NCBI RefSeq assembly: GCF_001577265.1
Contig: NZ_CP014517.1
Coordinates: forward strand, 1,789,001 to 1,853,000
Length of the DNA stretch: 64,000 bases
Source of the DNA: Variovorax sp. PAMC 28711
GTDB taxonomy: Bacteria > Pseudomonadota > Gammaproteobacteria > Burkholderiales > Burkholderiaceae_C
Direction: 5' to 3'
Every line of letters begins with the position of its first letter. The stretch's first letter is position 1. Position numbers and translations under genes: made by a program. This document shows positions 1-11,247 of the stretch, piece by piece. The notes under the pieces were generated by a model. It searched no databases. It worked only from the letters and a program-made list of their open reading frames with translations, and was not told the origin of the DNA.

Positions 1-80
1 GGTTTAACGTTTGCACCGCATTGCTGGATCTCTCGCCACGGGCAGCGAGAGGCACACGGTCGCAGACAAATTGATCAAAG

Positions 81-2180
<2,100 letters not shown>

Positions 2181-2266
2181 GAGAAATTACTCCATTAACG
2201 GATGAAAGCCCGCTCACCATACGGCGAGTCGGGCTTCCAGCCAGTCTGATTTGAGGGGGACGGTGC

Positions 2267-2740
2267 TTAGAAGCGGAAGTGGCTGAAGGCCTTGTTGGCT
2301 TCGGCCATGCGGTGCACTTCGTCGCGCTTCTTCATGGCGCCGCCGCGGCCTTCCGTGGCTTCCATGAGTTCGTTGGCCAGACGCAGGGCCATCGACTTTT
2401 CACCGCGCTTGCGAGCGGCTTCCTTGATCCAGCGCATCGACAGCGCCAGACGACGGACCGGGCGCACTTCGACGGGCACCTGGTAGTTCGCGCCACCGAC
2501 CCGGCGCGACTTTACTTCGACCATGGGCTTCACATTGTTGATGGCCATGGTGAAGGCTTCCACCGGATCCTTGCCCGGGTTTTTCTTTTCGATCTGCTCA
2601 AGTGCGCCGTAAATGATGCGCTCGGCGATCGCTTTCTTGCCGCCTTCCATGATCACGTTCATGAATTTGGACAGCTCGACATTGCCGAACTTCGGATCCG
2701 GCAGGATTTCACGTTTGGGGACTTCGCGACGACGTGGCAT
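2267..2740 (-). CDS. rpsG: 30S ribosomal protein S7
   Basis: Small-subunit ribosomal protein of 157 aa that binds the 3' major domain of 16S rRNA. The [19 protein letters not shown] start and the [13 protein letters not shown] segment are diagnostic for S7. It lies between rpsL and fusA, in the standard str-operon order and on the same strand. In other bacteria S7 autoregulates this operon by binding its mRNA. The 166-bp rpsL-rpsG spacer could carry such a site, but no structure was identified there. Confidence 0.98.
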   Translation of the reverse strand: MPRRREVPKREILPDPKFGNVELSKFMNVIMEGGKKAIAERIIYGALEQIEKKNPGKDPVEAFTMAINNVKPMVEVKSRRVGGANYQVPVEVRPVRRLALSMRWIKEAARKRGEKSMALRLANELMEATEGRGGAMKKRDEVHRMAEANKAFSHFRF

Positions 2741-2906
2741 TTTTCACCTCTAAATTGCTTCAGTTGGCACTTCTCGTCGAAGCACCGCGAGAGCCATAAG
2801 GACCCTCACTTACTCGACCCGCGCAAGACATTCGCGCTTCGGGTCACTTCGTTTGCACCGCCCGCCAAGGCAGGACAAACACCGATTGCTTGCAGAAAAG
2901 CCAGGC

Positions 2907-3284
2907 TTACTTGGCCTTTGGCTTCTTCGCGCCGTACTTGGAACGCGACTGCTTGCGGTCTTTCACGCCTTGCAGGTCGAGCGAGCCGCGAACGATGTGG
3001 TACCGCACGCCTGGCAAGTCCTTGACACGACCGCCGCGAACCAGCACCACGCTGTGTTCCTGCAGGTTGTGGCCTTCGCCGCCGATGTACGAGATGACTT
3101 CGAAGCCATTGGTCAGACGAACCTTGGCCACCTTGCGGAGTGCCGAGTTGGGCTTCTTGGGCGTCGTGGTGTAGACGCGGGTGCAGACACCGCGGCGTTG
3201 CGGCGAGTTCTGCATGGCAGGGCTTTTCGAATTGATCTTTTCGACCGTTCGACCCTGACGCACCAGTTGATTGATGGTTGGCAT
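2907..3284 (-). CDS. rpsL: 30S ribosomal protein S12
   Basis: Decoding-centre ribosomal protein of 125 aa and first gene of the str operon. The segment [13 protein letters not shown] and the loop [13 protein letters not shown] are present. Lys43 and Lys88, the positions where streptomycin-resistance substitutions usually fall, are both wild type, so a streptomycin-sensitive allele is inferred. A sigma70-like promoter and a structured leader lie just upstream (3347-3431). The C-terminus [11 protein letters not shown] is normal. Start is the ATG giving [11 protein letters not shown]. Confidence 0.98.
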   Translation of the reverse strand: MPTINQLVRQGRTVEKINSKSPAMQNSPQRRGVCTRVYTTTPKKPNSALRKVAKVRLTNGFEVISYIGGEGHNLQEHSVVLVRGGRVKDLPGVRYHIVRGSLDLQGVKDRKQSRSKYGAKKPKAK

Positions 3285-3346
3285 GAATGAATTAGTCCCA
3301 AAACATCCCGGTCAAGGCACAAGCGTGAACCTGCCCGTCCGGGGAA

Positions 3347-3393
3347 CGGCCAGAAATTGGCCGAAAACGTAAAACCCTTCGGAAATTTCCGAA
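3347..3393 (-). promoter_or_regulatory. Structured leader of the rpsL transcript
   Basis: Two symmetrical elements lie between the promoter and rpsL. TTCGGAAATTTCCGAA (3378-3393) is a perfect 16-bp palindrome close to the predicted transcription start. CGGCCA-gaaat-TGGCCG (3347-3363) is a 6-bp-stem hairpin. They could be an operator or a leader RNA structure. No matching regulator motif was recognised. Confidence 0.4.
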
Positions 3394-3402
3394 AAGCCCA
3401 CG

Positions 3403-3431
3403 AGTATAGCAGGCTGGCCAGCGCCAGCCAA
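3403..3431 (-). promoter_or_regulatory. Promoter of the rpsL-rpsG-fusA operon
   Basis: On the minus strand a -10 hexamer TATACT (3403-3408) is separated by 17 bp from a weaker -35 TTGGCT (3426-3431). The transcript would start near 3396, leaving about 110 nt of leader before rpsL. This is a sequence-pattern call only. Confidence 0.6.
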
Positions 3432-3444
3432 GCCTGTCGCGCGC

Positions 3445-4617
3445 CTACTTGATCCAGAGCCGGACAGCGTCCCAGGCACGGCCCATGATGCCGGCCTGAT
3501 CAACGCCTTCGAGTGCCACCAGCGGCACGTCCGCGACTTGCTGATCGCCCAGGGATATCTTGAGCGAGCCGACTGCCTGGTATTTCGCGAGCGGCGCGAC
3601 GAGCGGGTCAGGGCGTGCAATCTGCGTCTTGATCTTGCTGGCCGAGCCGGCCGGCACCGCCACCACGATGGCCTCGGGCCGCCCCAGCTTGACCGTGTTG
3701 ACCTTCCCCTTCCAGATCGCCGGGGTCGCGACGGGCTGGTTGGCATCGAAAAGGCGCACGCCGTCATAGGCCGTGTAGCCCCAGTTCAGCAGTTTTTGCG
3801 ATTCGTTGGCACGCGAAATTTCGCTCGACGCGCCGAGCACGATCGACAGCAGGCGGCGGCCGCCGGGGATGTTCGGGAAGTCGCGTTTGGCCGTCGCGAT
3901 CATGCAAAAGCCAGCGGCCTCGGTGTGCCCGGTCTTGAGACCGTCCACCGTCGGGTCGCGGAACAGCAGCATGTTGCGATTGGTGTCGTTGGTCGAAGGC
4001 GTGCCGGCGTAGCGGTATTTCTTGATGGCGTAGTACTTCGCCTCTTCCGGGAAATCGCGGATGAGCTTGGTCGCCAGGATGCTCAGGTCGCGGGCCGTGG
4101 TCGTGTGGCCCGGCGCGGTCAGGCCTTCGGGGTTCTTGTAGGTCGTGTTCTTCATGCCCAGCGCCTTGGCCTGGTCGTTCATGAGTTCCACGAAATGCTC
4201 GACCGTGCCGCCGACACCTTCAGCCAACGCCACCGTCGCATCGTTACCCGACTGGACGATAAGGCCCTTGATCAGGTCTTCGACCGGCACCTGCATCTTC
4301 GGGTCGATGAACATGCGCGAGCCGGGCATCTTCCAGGCGCGCTGCGACACAGGCATCGTTTGCGCGAGCGTGATCTTCTTGGCGCGCAGCGCGTCGAACA
4401 CCACATAGGCCGACATCAGCTTGGTGAGCGACGCCGGCTCGACCGGCATGTCGATGTCTTTTTGCGCCAAAAACTGGTTGGCGGTGACGTCGAGCAGCAG
4501 GTAGCTGCGCGCGGCCACTTCGGGCGGGGCCGGCACCGTCTGGGCGGCGGCGATCAAACTGAGGGATGCGGCGGCGGCCAGCATCAGCGCGCGAAGCGCG
4601 TTGGAAAAACGATTCAT
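3445..4617 (-). CDS. D-alanyl-D-alanine carboxypeptidase (PBP5/6 family)
   Basis: Periplasmic serine DD-carboxypeptidase of 390 aa that trims the terminal D-Ala from peptidoglycan stem peptides. A hydrophobic signal peptide covers about residues 8-25. The active-site motifs are in order: SLTK at 63-66, SGN at 123-125 and KTG at 228-230. The C-terminal beta-rich domain ends in an amphipathic segment (GRAWDAVRLWIK) typical of PBP5/6 membrane anchoring. It lies upstream of rpsL on the same strand, but the rpsL promoter overlaps its 3' flank, so it is probably a separate transcript. It could be called dacA or dacC; the sequence does not decide. Confidence 0.93.
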   Translation of the reverse strand: MNRFSNALRALMLAAAASLSLIAAAQTVPAPPEVAARSYLLLDVTANQFLAQKDIDMPVEPASLTKLMSAYVVFDALRAKKITLAQTMPVSQRAWKMPGSRMFIDPKMQVPVEDLIKGLIVQSGNDATVALAEGVGGTVEHFVELMNDQAKALGMKNTTYKNPEGLTAPGHTTTARDLSILATKLIRDFPEEAKYYAIKKYRYAGTPSTNDTNRNMLLFRDPTVDGLKTGHTEAAGFCMIATAKRDFPNIPGGRRLLSIVLGASSEISRANESQKLLNWGYTAYDGVRLFDANQPVATPAIWKGKVNTVKLGRPEAIVVAVPAGSASKIKTQIARPDPLVAPLAKYQAVGSLKISLGDQQVADVPLVALEGVDQAGIMGRAWDAVRLWIK

Positions 4618-4650
4618 TGGGGTGTGACAGAGACGAAAAACAGGTCCGCG

Positions 4651-5283
4651 CTAATCGGGACGGAGATGACGAACGACAAGCTGCTTGAGCAGCGGCAATT
4701 GTCCGTGAAAGAAATGGCCGCCACCCGGAACGACTGTGACAGGAAGTGACTGCGGGCGCGCCCAATCCATCACGGCGCCGAGGGCGACCGTGTCGTCCTG
4801 CTCGCCATGCACGACCAGCGTGTGTTCATGGGCAGCTTCCGGCAACGGCGGCGGCACCACGCGCGCCACGCTCGCGCCGACCAGCGCGATCCGAACGATC
4901 TCGCGCGTGCCCCAGAGCGACTGCAAGGCATTGATCGCGACGAAGGCCCCGAACGAAAACCCGGCGATGGCGAGCGCGCCGTCGGGCGCGACCTGTTGCA
5001 CCACCGCCCGCATGTCGGTGGTTTCGCCCTGGCCCTCGTCGTGCGTGCCTTCGCTCGCGCCGACGCCGCGGAAATTGAAGCGCACGGCCGTCCAGCCGCT
5101 GGCCGTGAAGGCGCGCGCCAGCGTCTGCACAACCTTGTTGTCCATCGTGCCGCCGAACAAAGGATGCGGATGCGCGATGACCACGGTCCCGCGTGAGGGG
5201 ATGCCAGCAACACCGGCGTCGCGCTGAGCCTCGATGACGCCCGCATCGCCGCGCAGCGTGAGCTTCTCGGTTTGCGAATTCAC
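4651..5283 (-). CDS. Alpha/beta hydrolase (COG2945-like)
   Basis: Cytoplasmic alpha/beta-hydrolase of 210 aa. An oxyanion-region motif AHPHPLFGG is followed by FNFRGVGASEG, the nucleophile elbow GFSFGAF, an acid in HGEQDDTV and a catalytic His in GGGHFFHG. Start is the GTG at 5283 (VNSQTEKL); the frame stays open further upstream but overlaps the ferredoxin gene. Only 2 bp separate it from the ferredoxin stop, and the carboxypeptidase follows 33 bp downstream, so these genes probably form one transcript. The substrate is unknown; relatives are annotated as small esterases. Confidence 0.85.
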   Translation of the reverse strand: MNSQTEKLTLRGDAGVIEAQRDAGVAGIPSRGTVVIAHPHPLFGGTMDNKVVQTLARAFTASGWTAVRFNFRGVGASEGTHDEGQGETTDMRAVVQQVAPDGALAIAGFSFGAFVAINALQSLWGTREIVRIALVGASVARVVPPPLPEAAHEHTLVVHGEQDDTVALGAVMDWARPQSLPVTVVPGGGHFFHGQLPLLKQLVVRHLRPD

Positions 5284-5285
5284 GG

Positions 5286-5627
5286 TCAACGTCCGACGTC
5301 GGCCGGCAGGACGAGACGCTCGACCACCCGGCCGTTCTTCAGGTGCGACTCGACGATTTCGTCGATGTCGTCGTTGTCCACGAAGGTGTACCAGACGGCT
5401 TCCGGATACACCACGGCGACCGGGCCACCGGCGCAACGATCGAGGCAGCCCGCCTTGTTGACGCGCACCTTGCCGACGCCCGCCAGACCCGCTTCCTTGA
5501 CCTTCGACTTGCAGCGGTCGAATCCTTCCTGGGCGTTGTGCTTCGCGCAGGCGTCCTCGCCGTTCTTGCGTTCGTTGAGGCAGAAAAAAATGTGGCGACC
5601 GTAGTAACTGGGCATCGTGGAAGACAT
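5286..5627 (-). CDS. Thioredoxin-like [2Fe-2S] ferredoxin
   Basis: Small electron-transfer protein of 113 aa in the thioredoxin-fold ferredoxin family. Cysteines lie at 16, 27, 39, 61 and 65. The GCLDRCAGGPVAVVYPE segment is the diagnostic second half of the cluster-binding site, and the start RHIFFCLNER is typical. It sits between the VanZ and hydrolase genes on the minus strand with very short gaps, suggesting co-transcription. The redox partner is not evident. Confidence 0.9.
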   Translation of the reverse strand: MSSTMPSYYGRHIFFCLNERKNGEDACAKHNAQEGFDRCKSKVKEAGLAGVGKVRVNKAGCLDRCAGGPVAVVYPEAVWYTFVDNDDIDEIVESHLKNGRVVERLVLPADVGR

Positions 5628-5636
5628 CGCCCGATT

Positions 5637-6749
5637 CTAGATTTGCGACGGGCGACGCGACAGCGCGAGCGTCACGTACCCCAGCGTCGCAAAAGGCCAG
5701 AGCCAGCCCAGCCACTGCGCGAGGCCGTGAAAGCGGATGAAACGCCCCTGCTCCCAGCGCGCCAGCGTCTCCGCGAAGTAGGCACTCTCGGGCGCCTGGT
5801 TCAGCAAGCTCAGGTGCACGATCACCGCCACCAGCAGCAGCGCGGCACACAGGCGGCGTGGTGCCCACAGCATCGACACGCCCAGCACCACTGCGGCCGC
5901 GATGCCGACCTGCACCGGCAGGCTCAGCCACGCCCAGGCATGCGGCGGCCCGTAGCTCAAGGCCGCGGACAGCGCCGTCGCGCCGACCCCGATCGCCAGC
6001 GTCACCGGCAGCAAGACGGCCCGGCGCGCGACCGACCGGGTGATGAAGAAACCCAGCAGACACGGCACCAGTGCGCCGAGCATCACGCACAGCATTTCGA
6101 CGCCGGGCACCAGCGGTTCAAGTTCGAACTGGCGAACCGGCAGCCAGTCGATGAAGGGTGTGTCGAGCAGCCATTCGGAGACCGCGGTCTCGAGCCGCTC
6201 GAACACCTGGCCGAGCCCGAAGGTCACCGCGGCGGGAAACAGCAGGCCCATCGGCCACAGCGCCAGCAAGACCAGCGCGCCGCGCGCGTCGTCGACGAAC
6301 CAGTCGGCGCGCGTCCGGTTCCAGTGCGCCACCGCGCCGAAGCGCTCGAGGCCGGCCGCAAGCACGGCGCCGACCAGCGCGCCAGCCGAATTGAGGCCGA
6401 GATCGACGTTCGACGGAATGCGCACCGGCAAATAGCTTTGCAGCGTTTCCATGGCGAAAGAAATCGCCACGCCGGCCAGTGTCGCGCGCAACACGGCCTG
6501 GAACACGCCGGCATCGGGCCGCGTGCGCAGCACCGTCAATGCGGCGAGAAAGCCGAGCGGCACGTAGCCCGCCACGTTGATGCCGAGATCGAAACCGGTC
6601 CAGTATTTCGGCCACGGCGCCGAGATATACGCCCACGGCGCGATGCCCTGGTCGCGCCATTCGGAAAACGGATAGAGGCTCGCGTAGACGATCAGCGCTG
6701 CGTAGGCGAGGGCGAGCGGAAGCGCAGTGGTCTTGTGCCGGGCCGCCAC
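5637..6749 (-). CDS. VanZ family membrane protein
   Basis: Polytopic membrane protein of about 370 aa. The N-terminal VanZ-like part has YPFSEWRDQG followed by the helix of NVAGYVPLGFLAAL, then PSNVDLGLNSAGALVGA. A second, less conserved set of about six hydrophobic helices makes it longer than simple VanZ proteins. Start is the GTG at 6749, two bases beyond the hemJ stop; the frame continues upstream but that part overlaps hemJ. VanZ relatives are linked to teicoplanin resistance in Gram-positives, but the role in proteobacteria is unknown. No resistance function is inferred. Confidence 0.82.
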   Translation of the reverse strand: MAARHKTTALPLALAYAALIVYASLYPFSEWRDQGIAPWAYISAPWPKYWTGFDLGINVAGYVPLGFLAALTVLRTRPDAGVFQAVLRATLAGVAISFAMETLQSYLPVRIPSNVDLGLNSAGALVGAVLAAGLERFGAVAHWNRTRADWFVDDARGALVLLALWPMGLLFPAAVTFGLGQVFERLETAVSEWLLDTPFIDWLPVRQFELEPLVPGVEMLCVMLGALVPCLLGFFITRSVARRAVLLPVTLAIGVGATALSAALSYGPPHAWAWLSLPVQVGIAAAVVLGVSMLWAPRRLCAALLLVAVIVHLSLLNQAPESAYFAETLARWEQGRFIRFHGLAQWLGWLWPFATLGYVTLALSRRPSQI

Positions 6750-6751
6750 GT

Positions 6752-7180
6752 TCAGAAGGGTTTGACGACGACGAGGACCACGATGGCCAGCAGCAAGAGA
6801 ACCGGCGCCTCGTTGAACCATCGGAACCACCGGTGGCTGTAACGCGACTGACCCGATTCGAGCTTGCGCAGCAGCCGGCCACAAGCGTGGTGGTAGCCCA
6901 GCGTCACCAGCACCAGCGCCAGCTTGGCATGCATCCAGCCGTTGCCCGGGCCGCGTCCGATGCCGTAACCCAGCCAGAGCCACAGACCGAAGACGAGCGC
7001 CGGCACCGCGAGGATCGTCGTGAAGCGCAGCAACTTGCGCCCCATCAACAGCAGCCGCGCCCGTTCGGCGACCGACTCCGGCGGCACCATCGCCAAGTTC
7101 ACGAAGATCCGCGGCAAATAGAAGAGACCAGCGAACCAGCTGGCGACGAACACGATGTGGAGTGACTTGACCCAGAGCAT
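6752..7180 (-). CDS. hemJ: Protoporphyrinogen oxidase HemJ (CopD-like membrane protein)
   Basis: Inner-membrane protein of 142 aa with four hydrophobic helices, the size of HemJ. The start MLWVKSLHIVFVASWFAGLFY with conserved His8 and Trp15, the middle WLWLGYGI and the C-terminal HRWFRWFNE are HemJ (UPF0093) hallmarks. HemJ oxidises protoporphyrinogen IX to protoporphyrin IX in bacteria lacking HemG/HemY. Its neighbour across the intergenic region is hemB, another haem-synthesis gene, which supports the call. It is also commonly annotated only as 'CopD family protein'. Confidence 0.8.
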   Translation of the reverse strand: MLWVKSLHIVFVASWFAGLFYLPRIFVNLAMVPPESVAERARLLLMGRKLLRFTTILAVPALVFGLWLWLGYGIGRGPGNGWMHAKLALVLVTLGYHHACGRLLRKLESGQSRYSHRWFRWFNEAPVLLLLAIVVLVVVKPF

Positions 7181-7228
7181 CCCGGAAGTTTAGTGGCCGT
7201 ACCGCCGCACAGCCTGACGAAACCGGGC

Positions 7229-7260
7229 AAAAAAAAAGCCCGACGTAAAGACGTCGGGCT
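7229..7260 (-). terminator. Strong intrinsic terminator on the minus strand
   Basis: A perfect 10-bp stem with a 4-nt loop (7237-7260) is followed, reading leftwards, by nine U residues (7229-7237). It lies upstream of hemJ and downstream of a minus-strand promoter at 7339-7367. It therefore ends a short independent transcript or attenuates hemJ. Confidence 0.85.
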
Positions 7261-7332
7261 GGGAAGCCTTTTTGCTGTCACACATCGAGGCACCCGCTCA
7301 GGGAGGAAAAGCGGGGAGCGGCAAGCCGCCCA
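7229..7332 (-). ncRNA. Candidate small RNA or attenuated leader upstream of hemJ
   Basis: A minus-strand promoter (TTGATA at 7362-7367, 17-bp spacer, TAAATT at 7339-7344) would start a roughly 100-nt transcript near 7332. It would end at the perfect terminator hairpin at 7229-7260. There is no convincing open reading frame inside, and no known RNA family was recognised. It could be a free sRNA, or a leader controlling read-through into hemJ, whose ATG lies 49 bp beyond the U tract. Confidence 0.45.
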
Positions 7333-7338
7333 AGACGA

Positions 7339-7367
7339 AATTTAACAAAGCCAACCGAACGTATCAA
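7339..7367 (-). promoter_or_regulatory. Sigma70-like promoter for the 7229-7332 transcript
   Basis: TTGATA (7362-7367), 17 bp, TAAATT (7339-7344), read leftwards. The optimal spacing and the terminator about 100 bp downstream make it credible. The rest of the 320-bp hemJ-hemB gap holds no gene, and a hemB promoter could not be assigned. Confidence 0.5.
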
Positions 7368-7410
7368 GCATTCGAGTAACTATTTTTTGACGTTTGAGGC
7401 AAAAAGGTGA

Positions 7411-8526
<1,116 letters not shown>

Positions 8527-8528
8527 CC

Positions 8529-9677
8529 GTGCGGATCTTCGAAGTCTCCGCCTCGCGGGTGCACGAGCACGACGCGCTGGCGCCGCTCACCGCGCCGGGC
8601 GCCTGCGCGCCCGACAGCTACCTGTGGCTCTCGCTCACACGCGAAGAGTTCCAGGCATCGCTGGCCGAGGTGCAACGCATCCTGCAGACGTTGTGCGGAA
8701 CCGCGCTGGTCGACCTGCACGTGGCCGACCTGCTGAACGACCAGTTGCCCTCGCACTACGACTACACCTCGATCTACGACGTGCTGGTGTTCCGCCGGCT
8801 GGCCGCAGGCGACGGCTCGGCACCGGGCGACAGGACCACGACCGACGGTGAACCGTCCTTGCTGCGTGGCGGCCCGCCGGTGCTGCGCCGCATCGACACG
8901 CGTCCGGTCGGCTTCGCAGTGTTCGATCGCGTGCTGCTCTCGGTGCATCCGGTCGATGGCGCGGTGCGGGATGCGTATGCCGCCAAGCTGCTCGCCGCTG
9001 CTGCGGACGACCGCGAGGGTCGGCCGGCGCTCGATGCGCGCGCCGTCACGGCGCGTGTGCCGACGAGTCCGGCCGACCTGATGCTGCGCATCGTCAACCA
9101 CATCGTCGACGCGTACCTCGACCTGCGGCGCGAACTCACGCGACAGCTCGACCACTGGCAGGCCGAACTGATCGATCCGCGCAGCCGCTTCACCAACTGG
9201 AGCGCGTTGATGGCGGCGCGGCAGTCGCTGCGACACCTGGACGACATTTGCGAAGACCAGCGCGGCGCCGTGCAAGACTGGATCGATGCGCAGGAAACCC
9301 TGCCGCCGCCCGGCACGCCCGCCGTGGCACGTGAACGCGAGCTGCTGATGGTGCGCAGCCGCGATGCGCTGGAGCACATCGAGCGCGTGGTGCACCATGT
9401 GCGCCGCCTCGAGCAGAACGCCGAGACGGCCGTCCAGATGCACTTCAGCATCCAGAGCCATCGCACCAACGACATCATGCGGGTGCTCACGGTGCTGACC
9501 GCCATCTTCCTGCCGCTCAACCTGATCGCCGGCATCTTCGGCATGAACTTCGAGTTCATCCCGCTGGTGCACAAGGCCGACGGTTTCTGGGTTGCGATGG
9601 GCTCGATGGCCCTGGTGGCCGTGGTACTGGTGATGGTGTTCTGGCGCAAGCGCTACCTGACGCGCACCGCGCGCTGA
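8529..9677 (+). CDS. CorA-family divalent cation transporter
   Basis: Inner-membrane metal-ion channel of 382 aa. The C-terminus carries two transmembrane helices joined by the signature GMNF (in GIFGMNFEFIPLV). The long N-terminal part is the helical cytoplasmic funnel. The helix LTAIFLPLNLIAGIF before GMN is typical. Start is a GTG two bases after the hemB stop, so it is probably translated from the same message. Mg2+ (or Co2+/Ni2+) transport is inferred from the family. Confidence 0.9.
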   Translation: MRIFEVSASRVHEHDALAPLTAPGACAPDSYLWLSLTREEFQASLAEVQRILQTLCGTALVDLHVADLLNDQLPSHYDYTSIYDVLVFRRLAAGDGSAPGDRTTTDGEPSLLRGGPPVLRRIDTRPVGFAVFDRVLLSVHPVDGAVRDAYAAKLLAAAADDREGRPALDARAVTARVPTSPADLMLRIVNHIVDAYLDLRRELTRQLDHWQAELIDPRSRFTNWSALMAARQSLRHLDDICEDQRGAVQDWIDAQETLPPPGTPAVARERELLMVRSRDALEHIERVVHHVRRLEQNAETAVQMHFSIQSHRTNDIMRVLTVLTAIFLPLNLIAGIFGMNFEFIPLVHKADGFWVAMGSMALVAVVLVMVFWRKRYLTRTAR

Positions 9678-9691
9678 ACCGCGTGCCCATG

Positions 9692-9725
9692 AAAAAAGCC
9701 GGGTCTGCTTTCGCAGGTCCGGCTT
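9692..9725 (-). terminator. Intrinsic terminator after the DUF4148-like gene
   Basis: Read leftwards, an 11-bp stem with G-U wobbles around a TTTC/GAAA loop is followed by six U residues (9692-9697). It lies between the convergent corA-like and DUF4148-like genes. It fits minus-strand transcription best, though the hairpin could act on both strands. Confidence 0.7.
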
Positions 9726-9745
9726 GTTGCCAAGTCAGGCGCCAA

Positions 9746-10102
9746 TTACAAGGCGGCCTGCCGGGTGAACGACATGTGCGTGCGCTTGTATTGCGACGGG
9801 ATCGTGCTGTTCACGAATGCCTTGCGGTCCAGGTTCCACAGCGGGTCGTGTGCAGCGGCAACGGCCTCGGCTCGGATGGTCGCACGCGGTGCCGAGGCGA
9901 GCAGTTGCGGCTGAACGCCCTGACCGTAGGCGGTGGCGGCGACGTTTTCGCTGCGGGCAGCGACCACGCCTTGCGAGGCGACTTCCGAGCGGCTCAGCGT
10001 CGAATGGACGGTGAGCACACCGTCGTAGGTTTCGGCCTGGGCGACGCCGGCGACGGCGAGGAGGGAAAGAGCGGCAGCGGCGATGATCTTCGAGGTATTC
10101 AT
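9746..10102 (-). CDS. Small secreted DUF4148-like protein
   Basis: Exported protein of 118 aa. An N-terminal signal peptide (MNTSKIIAAAALSLLAVAGVAQA) is followed by a short polar mature chain with a SRSEVASQGVVAARSEN segment. That resembles the repeated SRxEV motif of DUF4148 proteins common in Burkholderiales. The start is fixed by a good AAGGA ribosome site 8 nt before the ATG at 10102, although the frame is open upstream. It is transcribed away from the LysR gene at 10312, which may control it. Function unknown. Confidence 0.72.
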   Translation of the reverse strand: MNTSKIIAAAALSLLAVAGVAQAETYDGVLTVHSTLSRSEVASQGVVAARSENVAATAYGQGVQPQLLASAPRATIRAEAVAAAHDPLWNLDRKAFVNSTIPSQYKRTHMSFTRQAAL

Positions 10103-10311
10103 TTCAATTTCCTTCAACTGTTGGATGCTTTCGAACCGGTCTTGGGTGGGAACCGTCCCTTTCGGGGCGGCCTCCTCGCTCGGGGCCCTGTTCACCCAGA
10201 CCCCACTGTGTGGCGGGTCTGTGGAACGAATTTTGAACCGGTTATCCTAGGGAAAACCCTCCTAAACTTGAACCGCGGCGTTCGCGTGATGGAAACAATG
10301 AACGGCTCACC

Positions 10312-11232
10312 ATGGACAGCTTCGACCTGATCAAGACCTTCCAGGAGGTGGCTGCTCGCGGGAGTTTTTCGCGCGCTGCCACCGCGCTCGACATGTCGAA
10401 GGCGACCGTCAGCAAATACGTCGCCGAACTCGAAACCCGTTTCGGCGTGCGCCTCCTGAATCGTTCGACGCGCTCCGTCAGCCTCACCGACGCAGGGCAG
10501 TTGCTGCTCGAACGGAGCAAGCCGGTGCTGGAGATGGTCGCGCTCACCACCGCCGAACTGCGGCAGCACGCGAGCGCGCCGCGCGGACGGCTGCGTGTGT
10601 CGGCGCCGCACGGGATGGGGCAAGGCGACCTGCCGCATCTGGTCGGTCAGTTCATGGGCTACTACCCCGAGGTGAGCATCAGCCTGCACCTGAGCAACCG
10701 CAACGTGGACCTCGCCGAAGAAGCGATCGACGTGGCGCTGCGCTTCGGGCCGATCGAGGACGACAACCTCATTGTGCGCAAGCTGCGCCTGATGGAACTC
10801 GCGGTGTGCGCGTCGCCGCGCTACTGGAAGAAGCACGGCAAGCCCGCACACCCGGCCGATCTGGCGAAGCACGATGCGCTCACCACGTCGCGGCTCGGTT
10901 TGCACCCGCACTGGCAGTTCGTGGTCGATGGCAAACCTTTCGCCGTGGCGCTCAAGTCGCGCATGGACGCGACCGAAGCGGGCCCGCTGATCGAAGTCGC
11001 GACGCAAGGTTACGGCGTGGTCTATATGCCCACGCTGCTCATGCAGCACCCGATCGACAAGGGCGAACTCGAACCGGTGCTGCAGGAATTTGTGCGCAGC
11101 GACATGTGGCTCTCGGCCGCATACCTGCAACGCCGTCACAACAGCGCGGCGCTCAAGGCCTTCCTCGATTTCCTGGAAACGCGCATCGGCGCGCGCAGCA
11201 AGTTCGCGAGCAAGCGCACCGAAAAGGTGTGA
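10312..11232 (+). CDS. LysR-family transcriptional regulator
   Basis: DNA-binding regulator of 306 aa. The N-terminal winged helix-turn-helix (FQEVAARGSFSRAATALDMSKATVSKYVAELE) is followed by a periplasmic-binding-protein-like effector domain. The RLLNRSTRSVSLTDAG segment places it in the CrgA/DmlR-like branch. It diverges from the DUF4148-like gene across about 210 bp. That gap contains a 7-bp inverted repeat (CAGACCC/GGGTCTG) and A/T-rich promoter-like sequence. The target and inducer are unknown. Confidence 0.92.
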   Translation: MDSFDLIKTFQEVAARGSFSRAATALDMSKATVSKYVAELETRFGVRLLNRSTRSVSLTDAGQLLLERSKPVLEMVALTTAELRQHASAPRGRLRVSAPHGMGQGDLPHLVGQFMGYYPEVSISLHLSNRNVDLAEEAIDVALRFGPIEDDNLIVRKLRLMELAVCASPRYWKKHGKPAHPADLAKHDALTTSRLGLHPHWQFVVDGKPFAVALKSRMDATEAGPLIEVATQGYGVVYMPTLLMQHPIDKGELEPVLQEFVRSDMWLSAAYLQRRHNSAALKAFLDFLETRIGARSKFASKRTEKV

Positions 11233-11247
11233 TGAAGCCGCGCCCGG

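Noticed and set aside
30..51. Hairpin CTCTCGC/GCGAGAG after fusA as a terminator
   Set aside because: No T tract on either side, and in this group the operon normally continues to tuf.
3285..3444. rpoC or another gene upstream of rpsL, as in some str/rif clusters
   Set aside because: Only the promoter and leader are present; the next gene is the D-Ala-D-Ala carboxypeptidase.
5637..6983. Extending the VanZ protein to an upstream start at 6983
   Set aside because: The extra residues overlap hemJ in another frame and lack hydrophobic character; the GTG at 6749 fits the operon spacing.
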